Source: Colwellia sp. C2M11
GTDB lineage: Bacteria > Pseudomonadota > Gammaproteobacteria > Enterobacterales > Alteromonadaceae
Direction of reading: 5' to 3'
DNA: 64,000 nt
Assembly (NCBI RefSeq): GCF_018860915.1
Contig: NZ_JAHKQD010000047.1
Span: 186,001 to 250,000 of the forward strand
The position numbers and the translations under genes are program-made. A model generated the notes under the pieces. The model searched no databases. It was given only the letters and a program-made list of their open reading frames with translations, and was not told the origin of the DNA. Positions 55,438 to 64,000 of this stretch are shown one piece after another (within the stretch, counting starts at the first letter, position 1; the number at the start of each line of letters is the position of its first letter).

Positions 55438-58400
55438 GACATTTTTAACTGAGCATTTCCTTAAAGAAAGTGCTGACACTATCAAAGCAGGTTATAGATA
55501 CCAATTTCAGTCACCAGATAATGAAAATAGTAAAAAGCTCTATGATGCATTTATCAAACTATCTCAATCTAGCGTAAGTGTTAAAGATATAGAACTACGA
55601 GTATTAACCTGTGGTGACGTAATATTACTTCCCGTTTTACACAATGAAAATGGTGAAGGTTTTTCAGAAAACTTTATTTCTCATTTGCGTGACGAGGTAG
55701 CGGGGCAACAGGGTAGCTTAAAGGGTTCCGCTTTACTTGTCATACATAATAGTATGTTAGACACTCTTATTAATTCTGCAGAAGATGTAGCACAGCCTGG
55801 TTGTGTTTGGCATGCTGAAGTTATAAAAGAGTCAATGAAGTCATTAATTAATTATCACGATGATTCACACCAAGTGTCTGAATGTTTACTTGAGCACCGC
55901 TTTAAACAAATTCAAGAAGATGGCGCAACCATGTTCGGTTTTGTTGAATTATATAAAGCATTACTTGATGGTGACTTGCAGTTTGGTGAATTAGGTTTAC
56001 TTGAAGATAAAGCGATCCTTAATTGGAGCGGCAAACAAGAACAAATAAATGAACGACTAGATAAGAACAAAAAGCTTTATGAAAAATTAGACTTCATTAC
56101 CCATCATTTCCCTAATGAGCTTGATGAAAAGCTAGCTGAAATCAACTTCAGTGAAAAGTTCATTAATAAAAACTTCGGCGGAGAACATCCTGACAGCTGG
56201 AGAACAGAGTTAGAATTGAGTGAGTGTTTTCAAGAGCAAGCTAAAAACCTTAATAACTCCCTTGAACTTGAAACCGAAACTCTGGCCCAAGGTGAGTTAA
56301 TTACTCGCAATAAATCTGACTCTAAAACAGGTATGCGCGATAGACAGCTGATTTTAGTATTAGAGCCTGAGCAAACATCTTTCACCCTGGAGTTCAGTTT
56401 TTTAGGCGGAAAAATAGAGAAGAAAGAATGTGCAATTCAACATAATAATGTTGATGAGATTAACATTGCTAACCCAGATAATACTGGTGGTAAAAGAAGT
56501 CGAGTTAAAGTTTCTGGCAGTTTTTCACAACAACCAATTTATTTTACTTTGTCGCTAAAGCGTGAAAAAACCGCAGAGCGTTATAAATTTAGAGTGTTAG
56601 TACTACCTGCCAATGAATATTATCTTGACGCATTTAGGCATAGCTTCTTAATTGAACCTAATAAAAATCGCATTACACTTCAAACCGAAGATAATAATTT
56701 TATTATTGCCGAGCAAGGCAGTAAAGCAACACTTGAAGAAGTAGGGCAGGTATTTGACGCTACAGAAATTAGTGAAATAGATTTTGAACAAGTAGCTAAT
56801 GAGTCTGACCGATTACATTTTATTGTAAAAGGTAGTAACTCAAGTTTAATGTTTAATGTTGAAGGAGCTATTGCAACTGACTCATTAACCTTGCCATTGA
56901 TGTTAGACCAAGATCGCTTTGTACGTTTATATCAAAATGATTATTTCGGCACTTTTAAACGCTCAGAAAATAAGCTATCTAAAATAGTATTAGATAATAA
57001 AGAAGTGGCACCCAAAGGTCGAAGACTAACCTTGTTACAATGGGAAGTTGAATTAATAGATAACCAATTACTGACAAGAAAGACAGAAGAAGATGCTTGC
57101 GTTTACCTAGATGATATTAAAGATGAATACACAGAGTTGTACTCAGCGTATCGTGAGTTTTTTGATTATTGTGTGGAAAACAAAACACTACCAAGTATTT
57201 CAGGTTGGGGAAGTGACTTCAGATCTTTAGTTGGTAATGTTGTAAATGCATATCTACAAGCCATTGAATCCATAGGTATAGATATTATGTTAAGTAAATC
57301 GCAAAAGCGTTTAGTTAACATTGGCTTTGCAACTTTCGAAGACGAAGAGCTCTTAACACCATTTCATCCTTTAAACTTAGCGTATTTCCTCAATTTAGCT
57401 AACAAAGTTGTTGATGATGAAGAGGGAAGCTTTAAAGGTTTACCCAAAGTCACAATTAACCGATTAAATGCGCAAGGTTTACTGCCGTTTGTTTATCATC
57501 CGGTTCATGGCTTTTCATATAACCAGTTAGAAAAAGATAATTGCTTCTGGTTGAAACTGGTACCACAGCAAGAAACAAGTTACACCTATGTTCGTAAACT
57601 TGTTAAAGAAAAAGTAGGCGAGTTTAAAGATGCTTTCTCTGCTTTATTTAATGCAGGTTCACGTTCAACTCTGATTATTAATTCTGTGAATAATCAGCAG
57701 AATCATGAAGTATTCTTAGGTTTAATTGATTACGTTAAAGTGCAAAAAGATAAAGTTTGTCAAATACACGTAAATTTATACGATGATCAATTAACATTTA
57801 CCGAATTTGATAAATTCGCTGAAACCGCCAGTTATGATGAAATTAAATCTTTATATAACTTAGACAAAGGCGCTATTCGTGAACAAGCAGACGCAATAAT
57901 TGATTTACTAAGAACACGACTAACTTATAGCAAGTTTGAAAACCGAAAAACGACTGAACAAGCTTATGCTCATTTAAGCTTTTTTAGAAACAATAACAAA
58001 GTAGAGCCTACAGATGTCAACGTTGCTGAGGAATTAAGCGGTGTGGTTTGTCATGGCTTATTAGCTGGTGAAGCTGCAGCAAATAAAGAAGACAGTTACT
58101 TTACTGGCTTTGGTCTTAAAGATGTTGATATAACAGAATTACCGCATTTACGTGTTGCTAAAAGCTTAGCAAGTTTAATTAAGCCTTCTAGAAAAACCAA
58201 CGAACAGCACAGTTTGTCTAAATCAATGGCATTGGCGGTTAGCGATAGCTTTAAAACATTATTAGATCGCTCGTACCAAAGTTCCATTTGGACAACCATC
58301 ATTGACCCCAAAGTAACCTTAGACTTTTTTGATAATGCGAAAGATTTAGTGCTTATTCATTATTCAGATAATTACACCAACTCTGTTAATTACGACGCAA

Positions 58401-60541
58401 TTACCGTAAGTAAACAAACAGATCTATACAAAAAAGTTTTAGAGCAAGATGAAGGTGGAATTACCGAAGAATTTAATGCGTTTAATGGTGAATGGTTATT
58501 AAAAATGATCAAAGCTGACGGCGATGCGCGTAAAAATGCAAACGACCGTAAAGAGAAAAAAGGCATTATAGGTGCGTATAAGTTTGTAAGCTGTTTACTC
58601 GCTAAATCAGATATTACTTGGGTGCCTTTATCGGTAGCTGAAATGATAAGAGTCGCGGGTAATATCGGCTTAAAAATGAGTGACAGCGATTTCTCTAGGC
58701 ATGTACAAGGCTATAAGTCAGGTTTGATTTCTGACGATGTATTGTTTGTAGGTTTTAAAAATCAACAAATGTATTTATTACCGCTAGAAGTAAAAACAGG
58801 TGTTAAACAAACTCACAATAAAGGCGTACAGCAAGCTAAAGAGCTTAAACGTTACCTAACTGAAGATATACTGGGCAGACAAGATTTTGCAGGTGGATTA
58901 TATAGAGGTTTATTTATTCGCCAAGTACTTATGCAAGTTGATAAATATAAACTTTATAATTTATACCATGACGATTATTTTACCGACTTTATTAATCAAC
59001 GTGAGTGGTGGCTACAAGGTGATTACAGCATAGCTGAAATTAATAACTACCCTGAAGGGTTTCTAGTATCACATGTAGAAAACGATACCTTCTTTGAAGC
59101 TGATTTTTTAGAAGTAGAAAACATCTTAAAAATTCAATTACCGATTAGTTATTTAAAAGGATTTGTAAGTACGCCACTACAAACATTAATGACCGAAGTT
59201 TGCCCTGAAAAGCTGTGTTATATCCCTGAAAAGTATCTGTTAAGTGAAACTACAAATAAAATTAAGTTAGTTGATACCAGTGAACAATCAACATCAAGCA
59301 CTCTTAGTGAAAAATTGGTTGATAAGGACACTGAGTACAGCATAGAAAAGCCTAAACATGTAGAAGTAGCTGATGGTAATTTAGGCTCAACTTCAACTCT
59401 TGAGGGGCAAGCGGCCACTGATACGTTAAAAGTATTAATTGGTCATAACGTACAAAATGAACAGCCCATTTTATGGGAGCCAACCAATACCGCTAAGTTC
59501 ATGAATACCAACTCAGGTATTATTGGCACTATGGGTACAGGTAAAACCCAATGTACTAAATCTGTAGTTACTCAGTTATATCGTAATCAACATAATAATG
59601 TTGATGGAAAACCCATCGGTATTTTAATTTTCGATTACAAGTCAGACTATGTTGACGATAAGTTTATTGATGCAACACAAGGTAAAAAGTTTAACTTACA
59701 TAAGTTACCATACAACCCATTAAGTCTGTTTGGTGACACACCTATGTTACCAGTACACACAGCACGTGGTTTTTCTGAAACCATGGGTAAAGCTTTTGGC
59801 TTAGGACAAAAACAAACACTGAAATTACGAAAGCTAATTGGCGAAGCTTACGACCTAGCGGGTATTAAAAAAGCCGATCCAAGCACTTGGCATAAACCAG
59901 CACCAACTATTGCCGATGTTTGGGCATTGTTTGAAGAAAGCGAACCTACTGAAGACTCGCTATACGCAGCATTAGAAAGCTTGCATGAGCTTGAAATCTT
60001 TGAAACTGATATAACCAAGTGCACATCACTTTACGAGCTTGTTGACGGTATTACCGTGATAGAGCTAGCGGGTTACCCAAGCGAAATACAAAACCTAGTA
60101 GTCGCACTTACCCTTGATTTGTTTTACTCGCAAATGCAAAAACAAGGTAAGCCAGAAGTACAAGGTGATTTCAGACAGGTTACTAAATTACTATTAGTTG
60201 ATGAAGCCGATAACTTCATGTCACAAAACTTCCCAAGCCTTCGTAAAGTCCTAAAAGAAGGCCGAGAATATGGCGTTGGCGTTATTCTTTCTACACAAGA
60301 TATTACCCATTTCAAAACCAACGAGAATGACTATTCAGCCTATATTTTAAGCTGGATCGTTCATCGCGTAGGCCAGATAAAAAATCAAGATATTAAATCT
60401 ATTTTCAATAAAGATGATAAAACAGATCAAGAGCAGTTAATGAAAACAATACGTGAGCTTGATAAGCATTTCAGTCTTTATGTGGATGGCGATAAAAAAG
60501 TACAAAAAATTAAAGATAAAGCGTTTTGGGAACTTACCTGA
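55418..60541 (+). CDS. dptH: DNA phosphorothioation-dependent restriction protein DptH
   Basis: A very large protein of 1707 residues from the ATG at 55418 (GGAG site about ten bases before; the frame opens 21 bases earlier at GTG). The last third is a HerA/FtsK-type ATPase: Walker A GTMGTGKTQ (residues 1370-1378), ILIFDYKSDY, Walker B LLVDEADNF (about 1591-1599) and an ILSTQDI sensor. Before it lies a region with EVKTGVKQTHNKGVQQAKELKRYL (about residue 1125), suggestive of a PD-(D/E)XK nuclease (E-V-K with Q), which would supply DNA cleavage. The N-terminal 1000 residues are of unknown fold. It is followed after 29 bases by a ParB-like gene. Confidence 0.92.
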   Translation: MLTKPFETFLTEHFLKESADTIKAGYRYQFQSPDNENSKKLYDAFIKLSQSSVSVKDIELRVLTCGDVILLPVLHNENGEGFSENFISHLRDEVAGQQGSLKGSALLVIHNSMLDTLINSAEDVAQPGCVWHAEVIKESMKSLINYHDDSHQVSECLLEHRFKQIQEDGATMFGFVELYKALLDGDLQFGELGLLEDKAILNWSGKQEQINERLDKNKKLYEKLDFITHHFPNELDEKLAEINFSEKFINKNFGGEHPDSWRTELELSECFQEQAKNLNNSLELETETLAQGELITRNKSDSKTGMRDRQLILVLEPEQTSFTLEFSFLGGKIEKKECAIQHNNVDEINIANPDNTGGKRSRVKVSGSFSQQPIYFTLSLKREKTAERYKFRVLVLPANEYYLDAFRHSFLIEPNKNRITLQTEDNNFIIAEQGSKATLEEVGQVFDATEISEIDFEQVANESDRLHFIVKGSNSSLMFNVEGAIATDSLTLPLMLDQDRFVRLYQNDYFGTFKRSENKLSKIVLDNKEVAPKGRRLTLLQWEVELIDNQLLTRKTEEDACVYLDDIKDEYTELYSAYREFFDYCVENKTLPSISGWGSDFRSLVGNVVNAYLQAIESIGIDIMLSKSQKRLVNIGFATFEDEELLTPFHPLNLAYFLNLANKVVDDEEGSFKGLPKVTINRLNAQGLLPFVYHPVHGFSYNQLEKDNCFWLKLVPQQETSYTYVRKLVKEKVGEFKDAFSALFNAGSRSTLIINSVNNQQNHEVFLGLIDYVKVQKDKVCQIHVNLYDDQLTFTEFDKFAETASYDEIKSLYNLDKGAIREQADAIIDLLRTRLTYSKFENRKTTEQAYAHLSFFRNNNKVEPTDVNVAEELSGVVCHGLLAGEAAANKEDSYFTGFGLKDVDITELPHLRVAKSLASLIKPSRKTNEQHSLSKSMALAVSDSFKTLLDRSYQSSIWTTIIDPKVTLDFFDNAKDLVLIHYSDNYTNSVNYDAITVSKQTDLYKKVLEQDEGGITEEFNAFNGEWLLKMIKADGDARKNANDRKEKKGIIGAYKFVSCLLAKSDITWVPLSVAEMIRVAGNIGLKMSDSDFSRHVQGYKSGLISDDVLFVGFKNQQMYLLPLEVKTGVKQTHNKGVQQAKELKRYLTEDILGRQDFAGGLYRGLFIRQVLMQVDKYKLYNLYHDDYFTDFINQREWWLQGDYSIAEINNYPEGFLVSHVENDTFFEADFLEVENILKIQLPISYLKGFVSTPLQTLMTEVCPEKLCYIPEKYLLSETTNKIKLVDTSEQSTSSTLSEKLVDKDTEYSIEKPKHVEVADGNLGSTSTLEGQAATDTLKVLIGHNVQNEQPILWEPTNTAKFMNTNSGIIGTMGTGKTQCTKSVVTQLYRNQHNNVDGKPIGILIFDYKSDYVDDKFIDATQGKKFNLHKLPYNPLSLFGDTPMLPVHTARGFSETMGKAFGLGQKQTLKLRKLIGEAYDLAGIKKADPSTWHKPAPTIADVWALFEESEPTEDSLYAALESLHELEIFETDITKCTSLYELVDGITVIELAGYPSEIQNLVVALTLDLFYSQMQKQGKPEVQGDFRQVTKLLLVDEADNFMSQNFPSLRKVLKEGREYGVGVILSTQDITHFKTNENDYSAYILSWIVHRVGQIKNQDIKSIFNKDDKTDQEQLMKTIRELDKHFSLYVDGDKKVQKIKDKAFWELT

Positions 60542-60570
60542 ATTTATAAAGTTTTAAGAGAGAAATATAT

Positions 60571-61659
60571 ATGTATTCCAATTTTTTAAATGAAAAAGAA
60601 GTATTGATTGATGACATTTTTCTAGATCCCAATAACCCAAGATTCTTTGAGGAAGGTAAACGTGTTGCTCTTAGTAAATATACTAACGATAAAATACAGA
60701 AAGAGTCACTAAAATCGATACAACAATACAATATTGAAGAACTTGTTAATAGTATTTTAATTAATGGCTTTCTTCCTATGGATAGGGTTGTAGTAAAAAA
60801 AATTGAGGGACAAGATAATAAGTATTTTGTATTGGAAGGGAATAGAAGAATATCAGCTATTAAAACTTGTATTAGTCGACATGAGAATGGAGAAATTGAT
60901 GAGACAGAGTTCGATGATGATTATCTAGATACATTGATTGGTACTTTAAAGAAATTAAAGGTTTTAGAATATTCAGGTTCAGAAGAAGATATTTCTTGGA
61001 TGTTGCAAGGAATTAGACATATTTCGGGCATTAAAGACTGGTCACCAACTCAAAGAGCAAAATTAATTCTTGATCAAATAGAGTCTAAAGGTAAAAACTT
61101 TACTGGTGTTGGTAAACAATTTGGGTTATCAGCAAAAGCAGTGGGTAGCTTATACCGTGGTTATAAAGGATTACAGCAAATGGAGCGACACCCTGAGTTA
61201 GGCTATAAAGCAAAAAATGACTATTTCTCCCTATTTGAACAAGCATATAAAAATAAAGATGTAAGGGTTTGGATGCAATGGAATGACAGTACTTATGCAT
61301 ACGAAAACGAAGATAATTTTCGTCAATTCTGCGAATGGATTAGCCCTGATGAAGATAATGTTGAATCAGGAAGTAATGGCCGAAGAGTTCACGATCCTAA
61401 ACACGTACGTTATGTAGGTAACTTGGTAAACAGAAAGCGTGATGATTTAATCTCTGAAGTTGATAATTTTGAAGTTTCAATAGAACAAGCATGGGGGCGA
61501 GCAGAGGAAACGAAAGAATATGATTGGAAAACAGAAGTTCTTAGGGCGGAGAAGGCGATTACAAATATTCCTTACGCAACTATTTTGAAATCTAAAGAAG
61601 ATGTGTTTTCAAGTTTGAAAAAGCTTAGGGATGTAATTGAAAGCATGATAAGTATTTAA
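60571..61659 (+). CDS. ParB N-terminal-domain protein in the dpt operon
   Basis: A 362-residue soluble protein. The N-terminal ParB/sulfiredoxin fold is visible: DIFLDPNNPRFFEEG (about 15-29), 'LVNSILINGFLPMDRVVVKK' and FVLEGNRRISAIK with the GNRR motif at residues 90-93. A helical part with WSPTQRAKLIL and FGLSAKAVGSLYRGYKGL (a helix-turn-helix-like segment) follows. ParB-fold domains bind or hydrolyse nucleotides and occur in other phosphorothioate systems (DndB, SspE have related folds). Gene order and spacing place it in the dpt transcript, and the next gene starts five bases after it. Confidence 0.8.
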   Translation: MYSNFLNEKEVLIDDIFLDPNNPRFFEEGKRVALSKYTNDKIQKESLKSIQQYNIEELVNSILINGFLPMDRVVVKKIEGQDNKYFVLEGNRRISAIKTCISRHENGEIDETEFDDDYLDTLIGTLKKLKVLEYSGSEEDISWMLQGIRHISGIKDWSPTQRAKLILDQIESKGKNFTGVGKQFGLSAKAVGSLYRGYKGLQQMERHPELGYKAKNDYFSLFEQAYKNKDVRVWMQWNDSTYAYENEDNFRQFCEWISPDEDNVESGSNGRRVHDPKHVRYVGNLVNRKRDDLISEVDNFEVSIEQAWGRAEETKEYDWKTEVLRAEKAITNIPYATILKSKEDVFSSLKKLRDVIESMISI

Positions 61660-61664
61660 CTGGT

Positions 61665-62513
61665 ATGTTGTTAAAAGACGTTATCACCCATATTGATAAA
61701 AAAACTGATGGTTTTGAAGTTTGGAGCTTAAAATCGTTTTCACCCCAAAGTCTTGTTAGAAAAATATTAAAAGATGATTTCTCTATTAATGCACTAGAAG
61801 CTGAGAAAATAGCAGTCAAATGTGAAAGATATATCGTAGATATAATCAATAAGAAGATAATTGAGTATGATTTGTTAGGAGTACATCCCCCTGTATTTTG
61901 GCTTCAAGATGGGGCATTGATAGGCACATATAATCATAAACAAAGTGATATTAAATTCGATTGGGTTGAATCTAAGGACTTATATCAATATATTAGGTTA
62001 GCATGCCCTAATAAAATGTTATTAATATCTGTGCTGTATTTAATATCTCGAGGCTTCTGTATGCAACATATAGTTGATGGAGGAAATGATGGTGGTATTG
62101 ATATTATTGCTAAGTCGAAAGATAGGACTAAAGGGATCTATCTTGAAGAAAGAGTTTTATTCGTTCAATCGAAAAAATGTTCTAAAACACTTGATAAAAA
62201 AATTCTTATTTACGAAGATGCTTTCTTCAAAGATAATTTGAAAAAAGGAAGTGATTTTAGAAATGAATATCTAGAAAAATTAGGCATGAATACAAAGTCA
62301 CCAACTTTAGACATCTCATACATATTTATTACAAACGGATTGATAACCTCGACTATAAGAGATTACTCTATTAGAAATAATATTCAATTACTAAACCCCC
62401 ATGTACTGTCCCATACATTAATGTCTGTTTATAGTAAAGGTACTGTCATTGATAAAATAGAAAGATGGTTCAATCAAGAAAAATATAAAAGAGGGACATC
62501 TTTGTTTACGTAA
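61665..62513 (+). CDS. Mrr-like restriction endonuclease-fold protein
   Basis: A 282-residue protein. Residues 138-172 hold a PD-(D/E)XK-type site: GGNDGGIDIIA with D146 as the first acidic residue, then VLFVQSKKC with Q168 and K170 (Q-x-K, as in Mrr endonucleases). After it, LDISYIFITNGLITSTI and NIQLLNPHVL match the rest of an Mrr-type core. The N-terminal 110 residues lack known motifs and may recognise the target. Five bases after the ParB-like gene, so co-translated. I infer a nuclease effector in the same defence unit. Confidence 0.75.
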   Translation: MLLKDVITHIDKKTDGFEVWSLKSFSPQSLVRKILKDDFSINALEAEKIAVKCERYIVDIINKKIIEYDLLGVHPPVFWLQDGALIGTYNHKQSDIKFDWVESKDLYQYIRLACPNKMLLISVLYLISRGFCMQHIVDGGNDGGIDIIAKSKDRTKGIYLEERVLFVQSKKCSKTLDKKILIYEDAFFKDNLKKGSDFRNEYLEKLGMNTKSPTLDISYIFITNGLITSTIRDYSIRNNIQLLNPHVLSHTLMSVYSKGTVIDKIERWFNQEKYKRGTSLFT

Positions 62514-62523
62514 TATATTTACA

Positions 62524-62546
62524 AGAGAGTATTAAATTTACTCTCT
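62524..62546. terminator. Hairpin between convergent genes
   Basis: AGAGAGTA (62524-62531) pairs perfectly with TACTCTCT (62539-62546) around a seven-base loop. It lies between the nuclease and methyltransferase genes. There is no T-run, so it is a weak terminator candidate. Confidence 0.45.
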
Positions 62547-62618
62547 ATCAAAGGCCACATACTAATTTTTAATTGATTTAATATGTTTAGTTTAATAACT
62601 AAAGAAGCCTATAATTGC

Positions 62619-64000
62619 TTATTTTCTATAAATATAATTTTCGAATCTTTCTGAAGATGAAATTGTACTAATACTCGACCAGGATTTTAAGTGTTGCATA
62701 TTATATTCTGATTCAAGAATAGCTCTAACGTCTTCGAATTGGTATTTGTAAAAATTTCTATTTGTATTCTTTGATTCATCAATGAATGATTTTAGTGAAA
62801 AGTAAATTACACCATTAGGCTTTAGGGCTCTGTGGAGCTTGTATAATGCATCCTTAAAATCAGGCTCATCTAAGTGTAAGAGAGATGCACACGCCCATAC
62901 TAAATCAAAAGTTGGAGGGTATTTGATAGTGCTAAAGCTTTCGTGCTCACAAAATGAAAATGGGTATTCATTGCACATCTCAACCATTTTTGTAGATGCA
63001 TCAAATGACACGACTTTAAATCCGTGCTGAATAAAATATTTCGTATCTCTACCAACACCACAGCCAGCGTCTAAAATAGAAGAACCATTAACTACAAACT
63101 CTCTCACAAGATCATAAGTAAACTTCATTGTATTAGAAGCACTGGTTTGATTGTAATAGTCCAGATAGTTTTCTTCATAAAACCGTATAGTTTTGTTTAT
63201 TATTATTGATGATTCTTTTTTTCTATTAATAATGTTTATTAATTTTGATATTTCGCTGTTGATAGCACCATTTATTTCAAGAGGAAAAACTATATCTTCT
63301 AAAAAGTTAGCTTGGTCTGTTAATTTTCCTTCACTAGCTGATTTGATAACTCGGTAATGTGCCGCTAACTTCCCTAACAACGTATGCAATGAAGGATTGT
63401 CTACATGGCCACTATTCTCTTCAATTAACTTGATTATCTGATCTGAGATATTCAAAATATGGTTGAGTAACTCTTGATCGTGAGGCTTAAACCTTTCAAT
63501 TCCTTTAATTGAATTGTCAGGTTCATTAGTCAAAAAACGGAGAGTTCTAAAGTAGTTACCTTTATTTTTTAGGCTTTTCTTTTCTTCTTTTGCAAAGAGT
63601 TCGTAGATTAACCTCGACTCTTCTAAATAAGCATTTAAAGGACCGTAAAATTTTTCAATTTTTAATTTAGCTTTTTCTATATCTTGGCCTTCTTTCAAAT
63701 CCTTCCTTTGTTTTAATTGTAATTTATAATCTTTAGAGTATTTTTTTACCGTTGAAATAGCAACTATTACAGATAAAAGAGCTGTTAAAACTGAGCCAGC
63801 TGCAGTGACTTCCGAAGAGGTTATCCCAAGTAAAGTTGAATTCGAATTAACTTTTTCTCTAGATTTATTATCTATATAAATAAAAGTATTATTATTTTCA
63901 TTTTTATTTGAAGTGGCCGAATTGAGTGTATTTGCAATTTTATCAGGTGTTTTTTTACCTTCGGGTAATTTCTCAATATAGCTGATAGTATTTCTATCCG
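62619..64000 (-). CDS. Membrane-anchored SAM-dependent methyltransferase (N-terminus beyond window)
   Basis: The frame is open from its stop at 62619 to the window edge, giving at least 459 residues without a stop. I checked the codons from 63698 to 63998, so a TTG at 63698 is not the real start. N-terminal to the methyltransferase is a hydrophobic helix (63747-63809, AAGSVLTALLSVIVAISTV), preceded by a polar Asn/Thr/Lys-rich part. A helical region (about 270 residues) follows, then a class I SAM methyltransferase with ILDAGCGVGRDTKYF, VVSFDAS and LVWACASLLHL. Convergent to the nuclease gene. Substrate unknown. Confidence 0.75.
   Translation of the reverse strand, partial: DRNTISYIEKLPEGKKTPDKIANTLNSATSNKNENNNTFIYIDNKSREKVNSNSTLLGITSSEVTAAGSVLTALLSVIVAISTVKKYSKDYKLQLKQRKDLKEGQDIEKAKLKIEKFYGPLNAYLEESRLIYELFAKEEKKSLKNKGNYFRTLRFLTNEPDNSIKGIERFKPHDQELLNHILNISDQIIKLIEENSGHVDNPSLHTLLGKLAAHYRVIKSASEGKLTDQANFLEDIVFPLEINGAINSEISKLINIINRKKESSIIINKTIRFYEENYLDYYNQTSASNTMKFTYDLVREFVVNGSSILDAGCGVGRDTKYFIQHGFKVVSFDASTKMVEMCNEYPFSFCEHESFSTIKYPPTFDLVWACASLLHLDEPDFKDALYKLHRALKPNGVIYFSLKSFIDESKNTNRNFYKYQFEDVRAILESEYNMQHLKSWSSISTISSSERFENYIYRK

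Overview
The window looks like chromosome of a marine, psychrophile-type gammaproteobacterium of the order Alteromonadales, most likely Colwellia or a close relative. This is inferred from strongly AT-rich DNA, the mfd-csiV pairing, fadI-fadJ, an ECF sigma factor with a DUF3379 partner, rlmF next to a DUF2947 gene, and the codon style. No database search was possible. No rRNA, tRNA, CRISPR array or intact insertion sequence was seen.

Layout. Positions 1-6.2 kb hold the first codons of a leftward gene, then a leftward set mfd > csiV > DUF1244 ending in a hairpin. Positions 6.3-13.8 kb run rightward: a small ComEA-like protein, then a sulfate activation cluster (cysD, cysN, an SLC13/RCK permease, cysC, a DHH phosphoesterase that may remove PAP) and galE. 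Positions 13.9-19.8 kb hold an EAL-HDOD signalling protein, putP, selO, and an ECF sigma/anti-sigma pair with a palindrome in its upstream region. Positions 19.9-27.3 kb are a leftward Bat operon (moxR, DUF58, DUF4381, batA, batB/C fusion, batD). Positions 27.6-31.1 kb are fadI-fadJ behind a FadR-like palindrome.

Positions 31.1-36.1 kb are accessory. They hold a small membrane protein, an unusual leftward unit with a secreted six-fold 20-residue repeat polypeptide and a 36-residue peptide, then rlmF, a DUF2947 gene and a 434-residue unknown. Positions 36.1-43.9 kb form a MacAB-type exporter (adaptor, ATPase, two permeases) followed by a sigma-54 response regulator and its histidine kinase. 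Upstream of the exporter lie a GG-N10-GC sigma-54 promoter and a cluster of TGTCCG/CGGACA inverted repeats, so the regulator's probable target sites are visible. Positions 44-51.9 kb hold small zinc-ribbon proteins, a PKD lipoprotein, a secreted nucleoside phosphorylase-fold ('purine nucleoside permease') protein, a second exporter set, a GNAT acetyltransferase and a small membrane protein.

Positions 52.5-64 kb are a defence region. It contains dptF-dptG-dptH, the phosphorothioation-dependent restriction module, with no dndBCDE modification genes beside it in the window. A ParB-fold protein and an Mrr-like nuclease follow on the same strand. A convergent gene encodes a membrane-anchored methyltransferase whose reading frame runs off the right edge. 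The two most noteworthy items are the tandem-repeat peptide unit at 32.1-32.7 kb and the dptFGH-ParB-nuclease arrangement.
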